This document shows positions 20,154-23,657 of a stretch of 23,657 bases of DNA, piece after piece. Positions within the stretch are counted from its first letter, which is position 1, and every line of letters begins with the position of its first letter. The stretch is from Burkholderiales bacterium. GTDB taxonomy: Bacteria; Pseudomonadota; Gammaproteobacteria; Burkholderiales; Ga0077523. The notes under the pieces were generated by a model. The model did no database searches, was not told where the DNA came from, and saw nothing but the letters and a program-made list of their open reading frames with translations. The stretch covers positions 1-23,657 of the forward strand of contig JALORJ010000028.1 of NCBI GenBank assembly GCA_025459035.1, in the 5' to 3' direction. The translations under genes were made by a program, and so were the position numbers.

Positions 20154-21851
20154 ATGGCGCAGTCGAAGAAGCGCAGGATGCGCTCGCAGGAATGGTTCGG
20201 GACCGACACCCGCGACGGCATGGTCCATCGCTCGTGGATGAAGAACCAGGGGCTGCCGAAGCACCTGTTCGACGGCCGCCCCGTGATCGGGATCTGCAAC
20301 ACGTGGTCCGAAGTCACGCCGTGCAACGCGCACTTCCGCGAGATCGCCGAGTACGTGAAGCGCGGCGTCTACGAGATGGGCGGCTTCCCGCTCGAGTTCC
20401 CGGTGATGTCGCTCGGCGAGCCGGTGATGCGGCCCACCACGATGCTGTTCCGCAACCTCGTGTCGATCGACGTCGAGGAATCCATCCGCGCCAATCCGTT
20501 CGACGGCATCGTGCTGCTGACCGGCTGCGACAAGACCACGCCGGCGCTGATGATGGGCGCCGCATCGTGCGATCTGCCGACGCTCGTGATCTCCGGCGGC
20601 CCGATGCTCAACGGCCGCTGGCGCGACCAGACGATCGGCTCCGGCACGCACGTCTGGAAGTTCACCGAGGCGCTGAAGACCGGCGAGATGACGATGGACG
20701 ACGTCCTCGACGCCGAGGTCTGCATGTCGCGCTCGAAGGGCCATTGCATGACCATGGGCACGGCGTCGACGATGGCCTCGATGGTCGAGGCGCTCGGCAT
20801 GAGCCTGCCGGCCAACGCCGCGATCCCCGCGGTCGACTCGCGCCGCTACGTCTTCGCGCACATGTCCGGCCGCCGCATCGTCGAGATGGTCAAGGAGGAC
20901 TTGAAGATGTCGAAGGTCCTCACGCGCAAGGCCTTCGAGAACGCCATCCGCGTCAACGGCGCCATCGGCGGCTCGACCAACGCCGTGGTGCACCTGCTGG
21001 CGATGGCCGGGCGCATGGGCGTGAAGCTGTCGCTCGACGACTGGGACACCCTCGGGCGCGACGTGCCGTGCCTCGTGAACCTGATGCCGTCGGGCGAGTA
21101 CCTGATGGAAGACTTCTATTACGCCGGCGGCCTGCCGGTGGTGATGAAGGAACTGGCGCAGGCCGGCCTGCTGCACAAGGACGCGCTCACCGTCAACGCG
21201 AAGACGCAGTGGGACAACGTCAAGGACGCGGTCAACTACAACCCGAAGGTGATCTTCGGCACGAAGAAGCCGTTCAAGCCGAAGGGCGGCATCGCGGTGC
21301 TGAAGGGCAACCTCGCGCCGACCGGCGCGGTGCTGAAGCCGTCCGCGGCCACGCCGGCACTGATGAAGCACAAGGGCCGCGCGGTGGTCTTCGAGGACAT
21401 CGACGACTACAAGAAGCGCATCGACGACCCGAAGCTCGACGTCGACGCCGACAGTGTGCTGGTGCTGAAGAACTGCGGGCCGAAGGGCTACCCGGGCTTT
21501 CCCGAGGTCGGCAATTTCGCGCTGCCGGCCAAGCTGCTGAAGAAGGGCGTGAAGGACATGATCCGCATCTCGGACGCGCGCATGTCCGGCACCGCGTACG
21601 GCACGGTGGTGCTGCACACGTCGCCCGAAGCCGCCGCCGGCGGCCCGCTGGCGGTGGTGCGCAACGGCGACCTGCACATCACCGAGGCCGAACTCGCGAA
21701 GCGGCTGGCGGCGTGGAAGGCACCGAAGCCGCACTCCGACCGCGGCTGGGTGAAGCTGTACACCGAGCACGTGATGCAGGCCGACACCGGGGTCGACCTC
21801 GACTTCCTGGTGGGCGGCAGCGGCGCCCCGATCCCGCGCGAGAGCCACTGA
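20154..21851 (+). CDS. IlvD/Edd family dehydratase, L-arabonate dehydratase-like (sugar-acid dehydratase)
   Basis: This 565-residue protein has the IlvD/Edd signature: RSQEWFGTDTRDGMVHRSWMKNQG, then GRPVIGICNTWSEVTPCNAHF, TGCDKTTPALMMGAASCDLPTLVISGGPMLNG and SRSKGHCMTMGTASTMASMVEALGMSLP. Fe-S ligands C57, C125 and C198 sit two residues before those I recall for L-arabinonate dehydratase of Rhizobium (59, 127, 200). K127 in CDK is the usual Mg-associated Lys. Late motifs VLKNCGPKGYPGFPEVGN and RISDARMSGTAYGTVVLHTSPEAAAGGPLA, with the active-site Ser, are intact. I read it as a sugar-acid rather than branched-chain amino-acid dehydratase because it ends like AraC-type L-arabonate dehydratases (DTGVDLDFL...SH) and pairs with SDR and FAH genes. 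The segment after VVRNGDL lacks about 12 residues found in relatives. SD GGGAGGGG lies just ahead of the ATG. Confidence 0.9.
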   Translation: MAQSKKRRMRSQEWFGTDTRDGMVHRSWMKNQGLPKHLFDGRPVIGICNTWSEVTPCNAHFREIAEYVKRGVYEMGGFPLEFPVMSLGEPVMRPTTMLFRNLVSIDVEESIRANPFDGIVLLTGCDKTTPALMMGAASCDLPTLVISGGPMLNGRWRDQTIGSGTHVWKFTEALKTGEMTMDDVLDAEVCMSRSKGHCMTMGTASTMASMVEALGMSLPANAAIPAVDSRRYVFAHMSGRRIVEMVKEDLKMSKVLTRKAFENAIRVNGAIGGSTNAVVHLLAMAGRMGVKLSLDDWDTLGRDVPCLVNLMPSGEYLMEDFYYAGGLPVVMKELAQAGLLHKDALTVNAKTQWDNVKDAVNYNPKVIFGTKKPFKPKGGIAVLKGNLAPTGAVLKPSAATPALMKHKGRAVVFEDIDDYKKRIDDPKLDVDADSVLVLKNCGPKGYPGFPEVGNFALPAKLLKKGVKDMIRISDARMSGTAYGTVVLHTSPEAAAGGPLAVVRNGDLHITEAELAKRLAAWKAPKPHSDRGWVKLYTEHVMQADTGVDLDFLVGGSGAPIPRESH

Positions 21852-21899
21852 CGGGGGACGGGCAGCGGCTGCGCCCGGATCACCGCGCCGCGCCGGGCT

Positions 21900-21949
21900 G
21901 GCCGAGCGTCGCCTCGGCCGTCCCGTGGTTGCGGCGACGCAGTCGCAAC
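21900..21949 (+). terminator. Two tandem hairpins after the dehydratase gene
   Basis: GGCCGAG (21900-21906) pairs with CTCGGCC (21913-21919), a 7-bp stem with a 6-nt loop. A second imperfect one follows: GTT...GCGAC (21928-21938) against GTCGCAAC (21942-21949) with a 3-nt bulge. They lie 49 and 77 bp past the dehydratase stop and are the likely termination region. No T-tract is present. Confidence 0.45.
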
Positions 21950-22060
21950 GCGGCGGCCGCGCCGACACTGCCGCAACCGGTGGGCGGGCGCTCGCGTTGA
22001 ATCCGACCGGCGCCCGGGCACGTACGCCTTCCGAGCCCCTTGCCCGTGCCTGCCTGTCCG

Positions 22061-23389
22061 ATGCTCCCGCACACGCCGTCGTCGCCCCCGTCCGCACCCG
22101 CGCGTGCGCTGCGCCAACAGCTCGAGCGCCACGGCTTGTGGACGCCCGCCCAGGTGGCAACTCGGCGCTGGGGCATCGGCTGCGTGTCGCTCGAGGTCAC
22201 GCAGCGCTGCAATCTCGACTGCACGCTCTGCTACCTGTCCGAGCACGCCCAGGCGATGCTCGATCCACCGCTCGCCGCGCTGCTCGAGCGCATCGACGCG
22301 ATCGCCGAGCGGTTCGGGCCGGGCACCGACGTGCAGATCTCCGGCGGCGATCCGACCCTGCGACCGCTGCCCGATCTCGTCGCGATCGTGCGGCACCTGC
22401 GCGCCCGCGGGCTGCGCGGATCGCTGCTGACCAACGGGATCCGGGCGACGCGCCCGCTGCTCGAGACGCTCGCCGACGCCGGGCTGTCCGACGTGGCGTT
22501 CCACGTCGACCTCACCCAGCAGCGCAAGGGTTGCGTCCGTGAGGCGGACCTCGATCCGGTACGCGAGGAATACATCGAGCGTGCACGCGGGCTCGGCCTG
22601 CAGGTGTTCTTCAACACCACCGTGTTCGACGGCAATCTCGACGAGGTGCCGCATCTGGTGCGTTTCTTCGTGCGCCACGCCGACCGCGTGCGTTTCGCGT
22701 CGTTCCAGATCGGCGCCGAGACCGGCCGCGGTGTCCACGGCCGCGACGCGCGCGTGACGCAGGCCGCCGTGATCGCGGCGATCCGTGAGGGCGCCGGCAC
22801 GCCGCTCGCCTTCGACACCTTCCTGCCCGGGCACCCCCGCTGCAACCGGGCGGCGATGGCACTGGTGGTGGCCGGGCGCTGCATCGACCTGCTCGACGAT
22901 CCGGCGCTCGCCCAGGCGGCGCTTGCCCGAACGACCCGGGTGACAGCGCGGCGCGATCGACCGTTTCGCACGGCGGCGGCGTTCGCCGCGGCGCTCGCGT
23001 GTCAGGTCGACCTGTGGCCGCGCGCCGCGCGCTGGTTCGGCGGCGCTGTGCGCCGTCTGCGTGCCGCGCGGATCGACGGCGGCGTGACGGTCGGCAAGCT
23101 CACGTTCTTCGTGCACGGCTTCATGGATGCGCACGCGCTCGAGCAGGAGCGCCTCGACACCTGCGTGTTCATCGCCGCGACGCCGGCCGGTTTCATGTCG
23201 ATGTGCGAGTTCAACGCGCGACGCGATTCGATCCTGCTGCCGGTGCAGGCGCGCGACGGCGTGCCACCCCGCGCCGACGTGCGCGCCGAACACGTCTACC
23301 CGGTGCGGTTTCTGCGCGGTCGTCCGCGGGCGCGAGCGCTCGAGACGAGGCGCGATCGCACGGCAGTCGGACCCGGGGCGACGTCATGA
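22061..23389 (+). CDS. Radical SAM protein with extra C-terminal cysteine motifs, function unknown
   Basis: This 442-residue protein has the SAM-binding [4Fe-4S] motif CNLDCTLC (C50, C54, C57) after SLEVTQR, then the GGD(P) loop QISGGDPTLRPL (92-103), LTNGIRATRPLLE and FHVDLTQQRKG, giving a complete TIM-barrel core. After residue 255 it adds HPRCNRAAMALVVAGRC (C261, C274), ALACQVD (C314), and HGFMDAHALEQERLDTCVFIAATPAGFMSMCEFN (C368, C382). HPxC plus a late 'D...ER...C......P.G....C.(F/Y)N' is reminiscent, from memory, of the MJ0619-like radical SAM family that includes tetraether lipid synthase (Tes), so an auxiliary Fe-S cluster is possible. That link is tentative. Its start is unclear: ATG at 22061 is preferred, TTG at 22040 or GTG at 22046 are alternatives. 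The stop overlaps the start of a DUF547-like lipoprotein by 4 bp. Confidence 0.85.
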   Translation: MLPHTPSSPPSAPARALRQQLERHGLWTPAQVATRRWGIGCVSLEVTQRCNLDCTLCYLSEHAQAMLDPPLAALLERIDAIAERFGPGTDVQISGGDPTLRPLPDLVAIVRHLRARGLRGSLLTNGIRATRPLLETLADAGLSDVAFHVDLTQQRKGCVREADLDPVREEYIERARGLGLQVFFNTTVFDGNLDEVPHLVRFFVRHADRVRFASFQIGAETGRGVHGRDARVTQAAVIAAIREGAGTPLAFDTFLPGHPRCNRAAMALVVAGRCIDLLDDPALAQAALARTTRVTARRDRPFRTAAAFAAALACQVDLWPRAARWFGGAVRRLRAARIDGGVTVGKLTFFVHGFMDAHALEQERLDTCVFIAATPAGFMSMCEFNARRDSILLPVQARDGVPPRADVRAEHVYPVRFLRGRPRARALETRRDRTAVGPGATS

Positions 23390-23657
23390 CGCTCCTGAAC
23401 GAGCCGGTCGGCTGCGGCGCTGGCGGTGCCGGTCGCCGACGCGCTCACGAGGCACCGCGCAGACGTGTCTCGCGCACGACACGCGGGCTGTTCGTGGTGC
23501 TCGTGTTGTCGCTGCTGCAGGCCTGCACGACCCTCGTGCCGACCCCGGCCGGCCGCGCGGGCGACGACGCGGCCGGCGCGCGCGCTGCGTGGGCGCGCGT
23601 GCTCGAGCGCTTCGTCGACGACGACGGCCAGGTCGATTTCGCCGCGCTGCGCGGCGA
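23386..23657 (+). CDS. DUF547-type lipoprotein (3' end outside window)
   Basis: The visible part is about 90 residues. A long basic N-terminus (GRRRAHEAPRRRVSRTTRG) precedes a hydrophobic stretch and lipobox LLQAC (Cys at about residue 47), then TTLVPTPAGRAG. The mature start ARAAWARVLERFVDDDGQVDFAALRG matches the usual beginning of DUF547 proteins (W..vL..yVd..G.vdy..L). The start ATG at 23386 overlaps the radical SAM stop (ATGA); a GTG further in (VSRTTRG) would give a more ordinary signal peptide length. DUF547 function is unknown. The rest of the domain lies past the window. Confidence 0.72.
   Translation, partial: MTLLNEPVGCGAGGAGRRRAHEAPRRRVSRTTRGLFVVLVLSLLQACTTLVPTPAGRAGDDAAGARAAWARVLERFVDDDGQVDFAALRG

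Noticed and set aside
20154..21851. Calling the dehydratase ilvD (branched-chain amino acid synthesis)
   Set aside because: The sequence ends and motif details resemble L-arabonate dehydratases, and the SDR and FAH neighbours point to sugar-acid breakdown.
19986..22160. N-terminal extension of the SDR frame giving a 971-codon ORF
   Set aside because: The extension is antisense to the dehydratase. The ATG at 19985 has a good SD and a family-typical start.

Overview
The window is very GC-rich (my impression is around 70% or more) and gene-dense, with many 4-bp start/stop overlaps. The gene content suggests a betaproteobacterium, probably Burkholderiales: a paired PulG-like pseudopilin locus, a TrkA-C channel protein, YcbX-like MOSC, PepN, pirin, HtpG, MipA/OmpV, and the PxpB/C/A 5-oxoprolinase. 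That placement is inference from gene content and style. I saw no rRNA, tRNA, IS element, CRISPR array or prophage gene. No gene-free stretch exceeds 300 bp. The longest gaps are 5165-5410 (246 bp, a weak pepN promoter and several palindromes), 21852-22060 (209 bp, two hairpins) and 2329-2518 (190 bp, two hairpins).

Layout: 2-1511 (+) holds the end of a TrkA-C/RCK protein and two overlapping pseudopilin-like genes. 1558-6283 (-) holds a MOSC protein, aminopeptidase N and a pirin. 6433-11645 (+) holds a RidA-family protein, a gamma-glutamyltransferase-family hydrolase of the HpxW/YwrD type, a broken chaA-type Ca2+/H+ antiporter, and htpG behind a convincing sigma-32-type heat-shock promoter. 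11602-13633 (-) holds a secreted serine hydrolase and an exported YqgE/AlgH protein whose end overlaps htpG. 13731-17353 (+) holds a class II aldolase, pxpB, pxpC and pxpA in a tightly packed run, then a small lipoprotein. 17394-19985 (-) holds a MipA/OmpV outer-membrane protein, an FAH-family hydrolase and an SDR dehydrogenase. 20154-21851 (+) is an IlvD/Edd dehydratase of the L-arabonate type, divergent from the SDR. 22061 to the window end (+) is a radical SAM protein and the start of a DUF547-type lipoprotein.

Functional units: the dehydratase, the SDR (very like 2-keto-3-deoxy-L-fuconate dehydrogenase) and the FAH hydrolase are the three enzymes of a known non-phosphorylative, oxidative sugar-acid route: aldonate to 2-keto-3-deoxy acid to 2,4-diketo acid to pyruvate plus lactate or glycolate. 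PxpABC turns 5-oxoproline into glutamate. RidA plus the amidohydrolase-like GGT homologue may form a small amide or enamine catabolic unit. The radical SAM protein carries extra C-terminal cysteine motifs and is translationally coupled to a DUF547 lipoprotein; it is the least understood part of the window.

The most notable observations are the frame-breaking deletion in chaA, the sigma-32 promoter of htpG, a repeated GCTAnnnTCG -10-like element at several gene starts, dyads in the dehydratase/SDR divergent region, and the uncharacterised radical SAM/DUF547 pair.
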